Shown here: positions 27,091-36,283 of the stretch, piece after piece | How the letters are laid out: the number at the start of each line of letters is the position of its first letter | How positions within the stretch are numbered: the first letter of the stretch is position 1 | From: Vibrio sp. STUT-A11 | GTDB taxonomy: Bacteria; Pseudomonadota; Gammaproteobacteria; Enterobacterales; Vibrionaceae | Assembly: GCF_026000435.1 (NCBI RefSeq) | Contig: NZ_AP026763.1 | Coordinates: 2,790,001-2,854,000, forward strand | Reading direction: 5' to 3' | Length of the DNA: 64,000 nt | The notes under the pieces: model-generated | What the model was told of the DNA's origin: nothing | Seen by the model: only the letters and a program-made list of their open reading frames with translations | Databases searched by the model: none | Made by a program: the position numbers and the translations under genes

Positions 27091-27387
27091 TTAACTGGCA
27101 CAGTAAAGGCCGTGAAGCGTTTTGATCAGTGTTTTCACTTCATCACTCTTTAATGTGTAATACACCGTTTGCGCTTCTTTTCTTGTTGCCACTAATTCAT
27201 CACGGCGCAACCAGGCAAGGTGCTGTGACAGTGCTGACTGGCTTAACTCCAATTTTGCACACAGCTCTCCAACGGACAGCTCTTGGTTATGTAGCATACA
27301 AAGAATTTGTAAGCGTCTTTCGTTCGCCATCGCTTTAAGCAGTACGACAGCTTTAGCGGAGTTTTTCTCCATGTCTTGTAAATTCAT
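27091..27387 (-). CDS. hlyU: ArsR-family transcription regulator HlyU
   Basis: This is a 98-residue winged-helix protein. The HlyU pattern is clear: EKNSAKAVVLLKAMANERRL, the recognition helix LSQSALSQHLAWLRRD and the wing RKEAQTVYYTL. Metal-binding ArsR motifs (ELCVCDL-type) are missing, as in HlyU, where ELSVGELCAKL takes their place. HlyU activates haemolysin and RTX toxin genes in several vibrios, often by displacing H-NS. The position beside rpsT is the conserved vibrio location. No toxin gene lies in this window. Confidence 0.93.
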   Translation of the reverse strand: MNLQDMEKNSAKAVVLLKAMANERRLQILCMLHNQELSVGELCAKLELSQSALSQHLAWLRRDELVATRKEAQTVYYTLKSDEVKTLIKTLHGLYCAS

Positions 27388-27682
27388 GTGTTGGACCTCT
27401 AGCTACAACTTACTTATTCCAACTCGGGCTAGCTAGTTGCGATACAAAAATTTTCTCGTGACATCCAGATAAATAAAGAGAGTCTCAATATTGATAACTT
27501 TGCTGTAGGTTGTCGATTGAAGGTCAAAGCCAACGCGTCTTAACCACGAGCATTAACTCATCCAGTAGCGACACGCAAATTTGTACGTTCAAACCTCAGC
27601 GCCGAAGTTACTTAAATCTCATTTACATTTATGGTTATATTTTTATCGATAGTAATCTATTTGTTTGCGCAACGATACGTAT
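27388..27682. other. Intergenic region hlyU/nhaR
   Basis: This AT-rich gap of about 295 bp should carry the hlyU promoter and the end of the nhaR transcript. I see no credible small ORF or strong hairpin. Confidence 0.4.
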
Positions 27683-28573
27683 TTATTCAAACATTTGACT
27701 AAAATCAGCGTCACAAACGTTCTTAACTGCGGGATGTTGGATCATACGTTCAGCAAAAATAACATAATACTCTTCTTTTAAATCATCCACATCGCCAATT
27801 AGTTGCAACTTGCGGTCGTCTTCAATTTCCGACATGTACATGGTCGGTGCGAGAAATATCACATCATCATGGTATCGTGCAAAGGCCTTCATCAAGGCAA
27901 CGTCATCAAACTCACCTAAAATATCAGGCTGTAAACCTTGTCGGTCAAACCACTGAATGACTTTGCGTCCCATTGCAGTGCGGCTTGCTGGAATCAACAG
28001 CTTCTTCTGTTCCAGAATTTCAGGAAACCTCACCTTATCAATTTCAAATGAGGCAAAAAAGCTCATGCCACTTTCTCCAAGCTTCTTACTATAGAGGCCA
28101 GGGCTTTGAGTAGAGTCAACCGGACAATCGGATAAGATCATATCCAGCTTGTGTTGAGATAACCTTTCTAATAACAGCTCGTGGGTCGATTCATAGCAGC
28201 GTAAATGGATACTGTTATCCTCAGGAACGGTTGTCATAAGTACTTTACTGACCAGACGCTTGGACAATGCATCAGCAACACCGACCTCAAACAAAATATT
28301 GGAATGCTGGCTGTAATTGACGATATCCAGCATCTCATAGCTCAAACCGAACATTCGATCTGCGTATTTGAACACTAGCTGCCCTAGCTCTGTCGGTTCA
28401 ACAGTTCGCCCATTTCGCTTGGTCAGTTTTCCCTTCATGCGCTCTTCAAACGCTTTAATTTGTCCGGTCACGGTTTGCGGCGTGAGGAAAAGTGCATCGG
28501 CAGCCTTAGTGACAGAGCCTTGTTTGCAGACCATCCAGAAGTAGTAGAGATGATTATAATTTAGATGTGACAT
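27683..28573 (-). CDS. nhaR: LysR-family regulator NhaR
   Basis: This transcription activator responds to sodium and controls the NhaA antiporter in E. coli. The N-terminus SHLNYNHLYYFWMVCKQGSVTKAADAL is diagnostic for NhaR, followed by the helix-turn-helix LTPQTVTGQIKAFEER and a LysR substrate domain. I start at ATG 28573 (296 residues, close to the family's 300). ATG 28579 is two codons upstream behind GGGAA. nhaA itself is not in the window. The gene is divergent from nptA. Confidence 0.94.
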   Translation of the reverse strand: MSHLNYNHLYYFWMVCKQGSVTKAADALFLTPQTVTGQIKAFEERMKGKLTKRNGRTVEPTELGQLVFKYADRMFGLSYEMLDIVNYSQHSNILFEVGVADALSKRLVSKVLMTTVPEDNSIHLRCYESTHELLLERLSQHKLDMILSDCPVDSTQSPGLYSKKLGESGMSFFASFEIDKVRFPEILEQKKLLIPASRTAMGRKVIQWFDRQGLQPDILGEFDDVALMKAFARYHDDVIFLAPTMYMSEIEDDRKLQLIGDVDDLKEEYYVIFAERMIQHPAVKNVCDADFSQMFE

Positions 28574-28952
28574 ACCCATTTCCCGAAATGATGGTGATGT
28601 TTTTATATCAAATGTGACAGGGATAGACAATTAACTCGGCAAAACCAACAAAATCATCATATAAACTTAGGTTTTACCGAATATTTAAGATTCACATTGT
28701 CATAAAACATGAGATAAAACGCACTTTCACAAAATCCTTTCCAAGTAATCACCTCAGAAGTAAAGATAAAAAATCAATAAATAACAACAGGTTACTCAGA
28801 TTAAAATAAATATAAATTTACAACTGTCAAAACTGACAATAAAAAACACCAACCGCCATTAATCTGTAATATTACTGAAATATTTATTCTCTAACATCGC
28901 TCGCAGTTTCAACTAAAGACCCCAAAAGAACTGAAAGGTCACGGAGAAAATT
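28574..28952. promoter_or_regulatory. Divergent promoter region nhaR/nptA
   Basis: This very AT-rich 379-bp region contains a 14-bp palindrome TGTCA-N4-TGACA at 28825-28838. It also contains TTGTCATAAAAC at 28697-28708, which matches one half of a Pho box but lacks a good second half. Both are candidate operators only. Confidence 0.35.
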
Positions 28953-30101
28953 ATGATGAACCAAGCTACTTCAACAGCGATGCCGATCTCGAGTACAACT
29001 CGCTGGTTACGCTGGGCTAACTTGGCATTCATGCTATACCTGCTTCTTCTAGCAGTATCTATGGTTGGTAGCGGCTTTAAATGGGCCACTGGCGATCAAG
29101 CCAAAGTACTGTTTGAATTTGCATCGCACCCTGTAGCTGGTCTTATGATCGGTCTGGTAGCAACAGCCCTAATCCAATCTTCTAGTACTGTAACTTCTAT
29201 TATTGTGGGCTTAGTTGCAGGTGGTCTACCTGTAGAGACCGCTATTCCAATGGTAATGGGTGCCAACATTGGTACCACGGTAACCAATACACTGGTTTCA
29301 CTAGGACACGTACGTTGTAAAGAAGAGTTCAAACGCGCTTTCGCTAGTGCGACAATCCACGATTTCTTCAACCTACTTGCTGTCGTTATTTTCCTGCCTT
29401 TAGAAATGATGTTCGGCATCCTAGAAAAGATTTCTCATTGGCTTGTTTCACCATTGCTCGCAACTGGTGACATGAGCATCAAAGGCTTAAACTTCATTAA
29501 GCCGATGACAAAGCCTGTTGTGAGTGCAATCAAAGAGCCTCTATCAACATTCGGTGACACGGTTGGTGGCGTGATGCTTATCATCCTTGGTATTGCGACC
29601 ATCTTCGTTGCTATCACTGTGATGGGTAAACTGATGAAGAGCCTGATGGTTGGCCGTGCACGTGATATTCTTAAGAACGCGATTGGTCGTGGTCCTATCC
29701 ACGGAATCGTATCTGGTTCTATCGTTACTGTGCTTGTACAGTCTTCTTCAACAACGACAAGCTTAATGGTGCCACTTGTGGGGACTGGCGTATTAAAAGT
29801 TCGTGATATCTACCCATTCACGCTAGGTGCTAATATTGGTACGTGTATCACAGCTCTGCTAGCAGCAACGGCAGTTTCTGGTGAGTTCGCGGTATTCGCT
29901 CTACAAATTGCCCTAGTACACTTGGTGTTCAACATCGCAGCGACACTACTTATCTTTGGTATCCCGTTCTTACGTGAGCTTCCACTGAAAGGCGCTGACA
30001 TGATTTCAGATATGGCAATTAAGAATAAAGCGGTTGTAGGTGGCTATCTGATGTCTGTATTCATTATTTTGCCAGGTGCTATTCTCGCTCTGACAGCATA
30101 A
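28953..30101 (+). CDS. nptA: Sodium-dependent phosphate cotransporter NptA
   Basis: This is an inner-membrane Na+/phosphate symporter of the NaPi-II (PNaS) family, 382 residues. The two inverted PNaS repeats each carry a QSSS motif (QSSSTVTSIIVG and QSSSTTTSLMVP) and a GANIGT motif (VMGANIGTTVTN and TLGANIGTCITA). The vibrio gene in this position beside nhaR and hlyU is NptA. It is closed by a strong terminator. Confidence 0.93.
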   Translation: MMNQATSTAMPISSTTRWLRWANLAFMLYLLLLAVSMVGSGFKWATGDQAKVLFEFASHPVAGLMIGLVATALIQSSSTVTSIIVGLVAGGLPVETAIPMVMGANIGTTVTNTLVSLGHVRCKEEFKRAFASATIHDFFNLLAVVIFLPLEMMFGILEKISHWLVSPLLATGDMSIKGLNFIKPMTKPVVSAIKEPLSTFGDTVGGVMLIILGIATIFVAITVMGKLMKSLMVGRARDILKNAIGRGPIHGIVSGSIVTVLVQSSSTTTSLMVPLVGTGVLKVRDIYPFTLGANIGTCITALLAATAVSGEFAVFALQIALVHLVFNIAATLLIFGIPFLRELPLKGADMISDMAIKNKAVVGGYLMSVFIILPGAILALTA

Positions 30102-30130
30102 TCAAAACGAAATATCATCGCATTACTTTA

Positions 30131-30155
30131 GGCTCCACATTGTGGAGCCTTTTTT
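30131..30155 (+). terminator. Terminator after nptA
   Basis: The stem ggctccaca/tgtggagcc with a 1-base loop is followed by a T tract. Confidence 0.9.
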
Positions 30156-30305
30156 GTTCTCGCTAACTAATCTTCCCTTTTATCAAACAGACTTCGAATA
30201 GAAATTTTTGTTGTTCAATATGCGTTCACGATGATAATTTGAGCCTTACCCTCTCGAATCAATAACGATTCTGGTTGGTGTTGCCTTTACACGGAGTTAA
30301 ACAGT

Positions 30306-31448
30306 ATGGCTCAAGCTCACGAACCGATTTCCAGCCAGCTATTAGCAATAGACGAACAACTAACCCAGTTGGTTAGCGATATAGATATCCTCAGCAGCGT
30401 AAACCCTCTCAATTACACCAGTGAAAGAGAGCGCTTCATCAATAACAAGTATTCTCAAGAACCCAACTTTGAGTACCAAAAGACGCCTCTTATCACCCAC
30501 CAATCCAAGCGTCGTTTGTATGAATTACCTTTAGAAAATATCAAAGATACGCAGCTGCAAAAGCTCTATGCGGATGTCATCCAGTCGTATGCCGATAAGC
30601 TGGACCAGGTTGATACCATCGGTAGCCAAGATTTTCTGTATAACTCTTTACGTTACTACGGAGAGCCGAGTGCAAAAGATATCGCCAATGCACACTTCAT
30701 CTTGCACTTACCAACGGAAGAAGAGAGCCAACCAGCACATGATAGCCACTCTATCGCGCAGTTCATGGGGAGTTTTGCAGATAAACATGGCTATGAGTGT
30801 GAAATACAAGTCCTTGATGGCATGCTGGCGAATGCACTTGTATCTGGCCTGCGAGTAAAAATAAACAGCGCTGCCTACATCACGACAGACGAACTGGAAG
30901 CACTGGCTCACCATGAGATGGGCGTGCATTTACTGACAACCTTAAACGGCCGTAGTCAACCGCTTAACGTGCTAAGCTTAGGTTGCCCTGCTAATACTAA
31001 TACTCAGGAAGGTTTAGCCATTTTGTGCGAATACCTCTCTGGGCATTTCAGCATTAAGCGATTGCGTACACTGGCTCTGCGGGTACTGGCGGTTGAATCA
31101 ATGATTAAAGAACGAGATTTCCGCCAGACCTTCAGGCTGCTGAAAGAGCAATATCATACTTCCGATACACTAGCATTCACCGTTACCGCTCGAGTTTATC
31201 GAGGTGGTGGCCTGACAAAAGATTACTTATACCTACGTGGGTTCCGAGAAATACTCAACGCGTACGATAACTTTGGGGACGATTTTTCATTACTCTTGTG
31301 TGGTAAAACAGAGTTGAAATACTTCGACATGATCCGCTCACTGGTGGATAAAGGGATCTTTGCTCGACCAAAATTCATCAGCCCAGCCCTCTCGCGCCCA
31401 AAGCAAACCGACCCGATCCACCGATACATTGTCAGTGCTTTAAAATAG
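30306..31448 (+). CDS. DUF1704 (QEGLA motif) predicted metallopeptidase
   Basis: This 380-residue soluble protein is of the family annotated as flavohaemoglobin-expression-modulating QEGLA motif protein. The active-site-like signature is H203-E204-M-G-V-H208 followed by Q234-E235-GLA. This matches the HExxxH plus downstream glutamate layout of the eukaryotic MATCAP/KIAA0895 tyrosine carboxypeptidases, which share the domain. I infer a zinc peptidase; the substrate in bacteria is unknown to me. It has no signal peptide or membrane segment. It is monocistronic with a GGAG ribosome binding site and its own terminator. Confidence 0.85.
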   Translation: MAQAHEPISSQLLAIDEQLTQLVSDIDILSSVNPLNYTSERERFINNKYSQEPNFEYQKTPLITHQSKRRLYELPLENIKDTQLQKLYADVIQSYADKLDQVDTIGSQDFLYNSLRYYGEPSAKDIANAHFILHLPTEEESQPAHDSHSIAQFMGSFADKHGYECEIQVLDGMLANALVSGLRVKINSAAYITTDELEALAHHEMGVHLLTTLNGRSQPLNVLSLGCPANTNTQEGLAILCEYLSGHFSIKRLRTLALRVLAVESMIKERDFRQTFRLLKEQYHTSDTLAFTVTARVYRGGGLTKDYLYLRGFREILNAYDNFGDDFSLLLCGKTELKYFDMIRSLVDKGIFARPKFISPALSRPKQTDPIHRYIVSALK

Positions 31449-31461
31449 CCCCTGTAGAATG

Positions 31462-31488
31462 AAAAAAGCTCCATTTAGGAGCTTTTTT
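31462..31488. terminator. Bidirectional terminator between the DUF1704 gene and thyA
   Basis: The stem aaaaaagctcc/ggagctttttt has a 5-base loop. Confidence 0.9.
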
Positions 31489-31511
31489 CATGTTATGTGG
31501 GGCAAACTACA

Positions 31512-32363
31512 CTACACAGAAAACGGGTAGCGAATTGGGTCATGGTGTTCGTAACCTTCTACCCAGAAGTCATCTAACGTCACCCAGGTCTCCAGATCTT
31601 CTAGCGATTTGATCTCTGGGTTAATATGGAAAGTCGGTGCCTTTAACGGCTCACGTTTTAATTGCACGTCACGCATCAATTCTAGCTGGTCTTCATAAAT
31701 GTGTGCATTGACAATCTTATGATAAGCCTGACCCGGCTTCTTACCGGTAATTTGCGCCATAATCGCCAGAAAAACATACACTTGAACCATATTAAAGTTC
31801 AGACCGAGCGGTACATCGCATGAGCGTTGTGTGCTGTTGAGGTACAGCGTTTCACCCAATAGTGAAAAGTGATGGCTGTACATACACGGACGTAAACAAC
31901 CCATATGGAATTCACCGGGATTGTAGAAGTTTAGGATCTCACCACGGTCGTCTATGCCACGCGTTAAGTCATCAACAATCTTGCGCAATTGATCGATGTG
32001 GCCGCCATCTGGCTTAGCCCATGCACGACCTTGAACACCATATACACGGCCCATATCGTCTTCACCTTTACGGTAAGGGTTATTCAGCCATGCGTCATTC
32101 TGGTTAGCGTTTGCGTCCCAGGTTTTCGTACCCAGTTTACGAAAGTCTTCTGCGTTGTCATATCCACGAATGTAGCCCAGAAGCTCCGCCACTGCAGCTT
32201 TCCAGAAGCTTTTCCGTGTTGTCACTAAAGGAAATTGGTTGTTCGCAACATCGTAGGTCAAATCCGCGTTGATCACCGTCAGACAACGCTTGCCTGTACG
32301 TTCATTCTCAACCCAAACACCTTGGTCAACAATGCGTTGACACAAATCTAAATACTGTTTCAC
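31512..32363 (-). CDS. thyA: Thymidylate synthase
   Basis: ThyA methylates dUMP to dTMP with methylene-tetrahydrofolate. The 283-residue protein has the catalytic cysteine in LRPCMYSHHF, then STQRSCDVPLGLNFN (phosphate and substrate contacts) and the HDPIRYPFSV end. It is about 20 residues longer than the E. coli enzyme. It is the last gene of a conserved minus-strand group rppH-ptsP-(TauE)-lgt-thyA, 9 bp after lgt. Confidence 0.97.
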   Translation of the reverse strand: MKQYLDLCQRIVDQGVWVENERTGKRCLTVINADLTYDVANNQFPLVTTRKSFWKAAVAELLGYIRGYDNAEDFRKLGTKTWDANANQNDAWLNNPYRKGEDDMGRVYGVQGRAWAKPDGGHIDQLRKIVDDLTRGIDDRGEILNFYNPGEFHMGCLRPCMYSHHFSLLGETLYLNSTQRSCDVPLGLNFNMVQVYVFLAIMAQITGKKPGQAYHKIVNAHIYEDQLELMRDVQLKREPLKAPTFHINPEIKSLEDLETWVTLDDFWVEGYEHHDPIRYPFSV

Positions 32364-32372
32364 ACCAATACC

Positions 32373-33194
32373 TTACTTCGTTTTAACTGGGGCTTTGTCT
32401 TGGTAAAGACCACGTTTGTACGCCCAAACCATCATCAGAACTCCCAGCACGATCATTGGTGTAGATAGGATCTGTCCCATCGAAATAAAGTCACCAAACA
32501 GACCAAGCTGAGCATCCGGTTCGCGCAAGAACTCTACTAGGAAGCGGAATGTACCATATCCAGCTAAAAATAGCCCCGAAACAGAACCCAATGGTCGAGG
32601 CTTTTTGATGAACCAATTCAAAATAAAGAATAGAACAATACCTTCTAATGCCATTTCATATAGCTGAGATGGGTGACGCGGTAGAGGCCCGCCATTCGGG
32701 AAGATGATCGCCCAAGGCACGTCGGTTACACGCCCCCACAGCTCACTATTCATGAAGTTACCCAAACGCCCCATCCCTAAGCCAAATGGAACAAGTGGGG
32801 CAATAAAGTCAGCCACGCCAAAGAAGGTACGGCCGTTTTTACGTGCGTACCAGAACATGGCCGTAATCACACCCAGCAAACCACCATGGAATGACATACC
32901 TCCTGTCCAGACTTTAAACAGGTATAAAGGATCGTCCAGGAACAACTCAAAATTGTAGAAAATTACGTAACCGACTCGACCACCAATCACCACACCAAGG
33001 AAACCAGCAAACAAGAGATCGGAGACTTGCTCTCGGGTCCAGCCACTGTTTGGTTTATCTGCACGGCGGTTCGCCAGCCATAACGCAAAGATAAAACCAA
33101 CCAGGTACATCAAGCCGTACCAACGAATAGAGACAGGTCCAATAGAGATTAAAACCGGATCAATATTGGGAAATTCAATGAATCCCTGAGACAT
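32373..33194 (-). CDS. lgt: Prolipoprotein diacylglyceryl transferase
   Basis: This is the inner-membrane enzyme that attaches diacylglycerol to the lipobox cysteine, the step before LspA. The 273 residues form about seven transmembrane segments with the essential HGGLLG motif (SFHGGLLGV), GRLGNFMNSELWGR and HPSQLYE. It is closely spaced before thyA (9 bp) and 39 bp after the TauE/SafE gene. Confidence 0.97.
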   Translation of the reverse strand: MSQGFIEFPNIDPVLISIGPVSIRWYGLMYLVGFIFALWLANRRADKPNSGWTREQVSDLLFAGFLGVVIGGRVGYVIFYNFELFLDDPLYLFKVWTGGMSFHGGLLGVITAMFWYARKNGRTFFGVADFIAPLVPFGLGMGRLGNFMNSELWGRVTDVPWAIIFPNGGPLPRHPSQLYEMALEGIVLFFILNWFIKKPRPLGSVSGLFLAGYGTFRFLVEFLREPDAQLGLFGDFISMGQILSTPMIVLGVLMMVWAYKRGLYQDKAPVKTK

Positions 33195-33233
33195 AAAACA
33201 TTCTCTTCTTAAGATAAAAATAACGGATGAAAT

Positions 33234-34025
33234 TTACAGTAACATGGTCGCCGCAATGATAATCAAAAATACGGCAAAAACTCTTTTTAGTACGGCAGTA
33301 GGGAGACGGGTCGCCAACTTAGCGCCGACTTTGGTGGTGAGCATAGACGTCATGGCTATTGCTAACAAGGCTGGAAGGTAAACATAACCAATACTGTACG
33401 CAGGCAAATTCTCAGCTTTGTAGCCGTGCAAGATAAAACCGATCATACCTGAAATAGCGATCACGCAGCCACACACTGAAGAGGAGCCCACCGCTTTGCG
33501 CATTTCAACGCCATGCTTGTTCAGGAAAGGAACGGATAACGAACCGCCACCAATTCCAGCCAAACTGGACACAACGCCAATGCCAGCGCCATACATCACA
33601 GTAACCGGGCTGCTAGGCATGGGTTTGGATTTCAGTACTTTTATAGAACGGAACATTTGTACAGCAAGAAGCAACACAATCACACCAAACAGTTTTGGCA
33701 AGTAATGAGTCGGGATGATTTCAGCCAGGCTAGCACCAACAAAACCGCCGAGCACGACCCCGGGCATTAACCACTTGACCACAAACATATCGACATTACC
33801 AAGCTTCAGGTGGTGCATAGCCGATGATCCCGAGGTAATAATGATGCTCGCCAGCGAGGTGGCCAGAGCAATATGCATGCTCAGTTCAGGCGAAATACCA
33901 GCGTAAGGCAGAAGGTATAGTAAAGCCGGTACAACGATGAGTCCGCCGCCGATACCGAGCAGTCCCGCCATAACACCGACAAACGCACCCAATGCGAGCA
34001 ATAGTAAAAATAAAGAGACTGTCAC
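33234..34025 (-). CDS. TauE/SafE family membrane protein
   Basis: This is an inner-membrane permease of the sulfite-exporter TauE/SafE (DUF81) family, 263 residues and about eight transmembrane segments. Two family repeats are visible: GLLGIGGGLIVVPAL near the N-terminus and SLAGIGGGSLSVPFL near residue 155. The substrate is unknown; family members have been linked to export of sulfite, sulfoacetate and other organic anions. It is inserted between ptsP (9 bp gap) and lgt, which are direct neighbours in E. coli, so it is probably co-transcribed with them. Confidence 0.85.
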   Translation of the reverse strand: MTVSLFLLLLALGAFVGVMAGLLGIGGGLIVVPALLYLLPYAGISPELSMHIALATSLASIIITSGSSAMHHLKLGNVDMFVVKWLMPGVVLGGFVGASLAEIIPTHYLPKLFGVIVLLLAVQMFRSIKVLKSKPMPSSPVTVMYGAGIGVVSSLAGIGGGSLSVPFLNKHGVEMRKAVGSSSVCGCVIAISGMIGFILHGYKAENLPAYSIGYVYLPALLAIAMTSMLTTKVGAKLATRLPTAVLKRVFAVFLIIIAATMLL

Positions 34026-34034
34026 ATTTACCTA

Positions 34035-36281
34035 CTACTTCTTGCCTGCCCGGATAAAACCTGCAAATCCTTGTTGGATAAAGAAATCATGCATCATTTG
34101 ATGGATCTCTTCTCCATATGAAAGTGTCATTGCTTGTTCAGCTAACTGTTTTAGCTCTTGTTGTTGGCTATGACGAATCAAATACTTAACCTTAGCGACA
34201 TTAGACGTATTCATGCTCAGGCTCGTATAGCCCAAGCCCAACAGCAGCAACGAACCAAACGGATCACCCGCTAGCTCACCACAAATGCAGACTGGTACCT
34301 GATATTGCTGACAAACGTCATGAATCTGCTTCAGCGCCAGCAACACAGCTGGGTGCATGGATTCATAGACATCAGAAACACGAGAATTGTTCCGATCCAC
34401 CGCCAATAAATACTGGGTTAAGTCGTTGGTGCCCACCGAAACGAAATCAACACGATGTGCGATAGTCGGCAATAAATACACCATCGAGGGCACTTCGATC
34501 ATCACCCCTACTTTCGGTGCCTGAATCCGGTCATCAATTAACACGGCTTCACTGTAGGCCTGATCAATTAAAGTAATCGCATCATCCAACTCTTTCACCC
34601 CTGAGACCATTGGCAACAAAATACTCAAATTACCGCTATCCGCGCTTGCTCTGAGCATAGCGCGTAGCTGGATAAGGAAAATATCCGGATGATCTAAGGT
34701 AAAGCGGATACCGCGCCACCCTAAAAATGGATTGTCTTCATCGATAGGTAAATATGGCAGTGGTTTATCACCACCGATATCCAGGGTACGCATAACCACA
34801 CGCTGATGTGCGTAACTGTTCAGTATCGCCTTATATTGATGATACTGCTCGTCTTCGGATGGAAAGTGATGCTGAAGTAAAAATGCGATTTCAGTTCGAT
34901 ATAACCCCACCCCATCCACTCCGGTGTTGATGGCAATATTGCTGTCAGCACTCAAACCCGCATTGAGCATAACTTCAACGTGGTGGTTATCTTGCGTAAT
35001 CGCAGGCAGTGAGAGATCCTTATTCACCATGGCGGTGAGCTCGGTTTCTTCGCTGACTAAACTGCGGTATTCACGTAATAACTGACGGTTTGGCTCGAGG
35101 AAAATCTCCCCGGTATAGCCATCAACAATGCCCAACTTACCATTGACCACTTCTGTGTTGATATTGGCGCCCATCACAGCAGGCACGCCTAACGCACGAG
35201 ATAAAATCGCCGCATGAGAGTTGGCTCCCCCTTCTAGCGAAACCACCGCCAATAGGTGTTCTTTAGGAACCGAAGCGAGTAACGTTGCGGTAAGCTCATT
35301 TGCCACCATAATGACCGGTCGATCAATGGCAGAATTTTCTTGCTCACTGTTGTGCAGAAAATAGAGTAACCTTTGCCCCAGCTCTTTGATGTCCTGCGCA
35401 CGCTCTCGCATATAAACATCAGACATTCTGGCAAACCGGTTCGAGTAGGATTCCACAACCTGACGTAATGCCCAATCAGCTCTATCACCTTTCTCGATTT
35501 GTTTCTTAAGATCACCGCGCAACATCGGATCATTCAACAAGTGAGTAAACAAATCGAAGATAGCTAATGCGTCTTTATTGATTTCACTATCCAGCTTCTT
35601 ACGCATTCGTCGGAAATCATTTAAAGCTCGTTCAATCGCGACCAGTAAGAGCTCATATTCACGCTCTTTGTCTAATGTCGAAGCAGGAAAAACATCGGAC
35701 AAACTAGGTTGCGTGTTATCAAACCAGAACTCACCAATCGCCACCCCCGTAGACGCAGGAACCCCTTTCAAAATGGTCGGTTTCGACGCGAGCTGCCAAT
35801 GGCCAAGGTTTTGCGCATGAGCGATCAATACCGCTAACTGAGCCGATAATGTGACGAGGAATGACTCTTCCATTTCACTGAACAAACGTGGTGTTTTCTG
35901 TTGAATAACTAAAACACCCAGCACTTGTTTGCGATGAATAATCGGAGTAGCAAGAAACGAGTGGAAGATTTGTTCTCCGAGTTGAGGGAAGAATTTAAAC
36001 TCGGGGTGTTTGGAGGCTTCAGCAAGATTTAGTGGCTCAGCGCTACGCTTTACTAACCCAACCAAACCTTCATCGAAGTTGATATGGATGCTATCACCTT
36101 CAAAAGTCAGGCCTTGAGTTGCCATTAACTCAAGGCGCTGCATTTCTTCATTAGCAAGATAAATAGTACAACACTCTGTGCGAAGGGCAGCACAAGTCTC
36201 TTTAACCAATATATCAAAGGCCAGATGGACATCTTCGACCCTGGAGACTTTTTCAACTATTTCCCTTAGCTGGCTGAGCAT
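34035..36281 (-). CDS. ptsP: Nitrogen PTS enzyme I (EI-Ntr)
   Basis: This is the first phosphotransferase of the PTS-Ntr chain (EI-Ntr, NPr, EIIA-Ntr), which links nitrogen and potassium status. The 748 residues show an N-terminal GAF domain (about 1-165) and the EI N-terminal domain. The active-site histidine lies in GGANSHAAILSRALGVPAVMG. The C-terminal PEP-binding barrel has LYRTEIAFLLQ, GWRGIRF, SVGTNDLTQY and CGELAGD. The ptsP start is 2 bp after the rppH stop, so they are one transcript. Confidence 0.97.
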   Translation of the reverse strand: MLSQLREIVEKVSRVEDVHLAFDILVKETCAALRTECCTIYLANEEMQRLELMATQGLTFEGDSIHINFDEGLVGLVKRSAEPLNLAEASKHPEFKFFPQLGEQIFHSFLATPIIHRKQVLGVLVIQQKTPRLFSEMEESFLVTLSAQLAVLIAHAQNLGHWQLASKPTILKGVPASTGVAIGEFWFDNTQPSLSDVFPASTLDKEREYELLLVAIERALNDFRRMRKKLDSEINKDALAIFDLFTHLLNDPMLRGDLKKQIEKGDRADWALRQVVESYSNRFARMSDVYMRERAQDIKELGQRLLYFLHNSEQENSAIDRPVIMVANELTATLLASVPKEHLLAVVSLEGGANSHAAILSRALGVPAVMGANINTEVVNGKLGIVDGYTGEIFLEPNRQLLREYRSLVSEETELTAMVNKDLSLPAITQDNHHVEVMLNAGLSADSNIAINTGVDGVGLYRTEIAFLLQHHFPSEDEQYHQYKAILNSYAHQRVVMRTLDIGGDKPLPYLPIDEDNPFLGWRGIRFTLDHPDIFLIQLRAMLRASADSGNLSILLPMVSGVKELDDAITLIDQAYSEAVLIDDRIQAPKVGVMIEVPSMVYLLPTIAHRVDFVSVGTNDLTQYLLAVDRNNSRVSDVYESMHPAVLLALKQIHDVCQQYQVPVCICGELAGDPFGSLLLLGLGYTSLSMNTSNVAKVKYLIRHSQQQELKQLAEQAMTLSYGEEIHQMMHDFFIQQGFAGFIRAGKK

Positions 36282-36283
36282 GA

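Noticed and set aside
27510..27698. 62-codon plus-strand frame between hlyU and nhaR
   Set aside because: It overlaps the nhaR 3' end, has a low-complexity AT-driven composition and lacks a Shine-Dalgarno.
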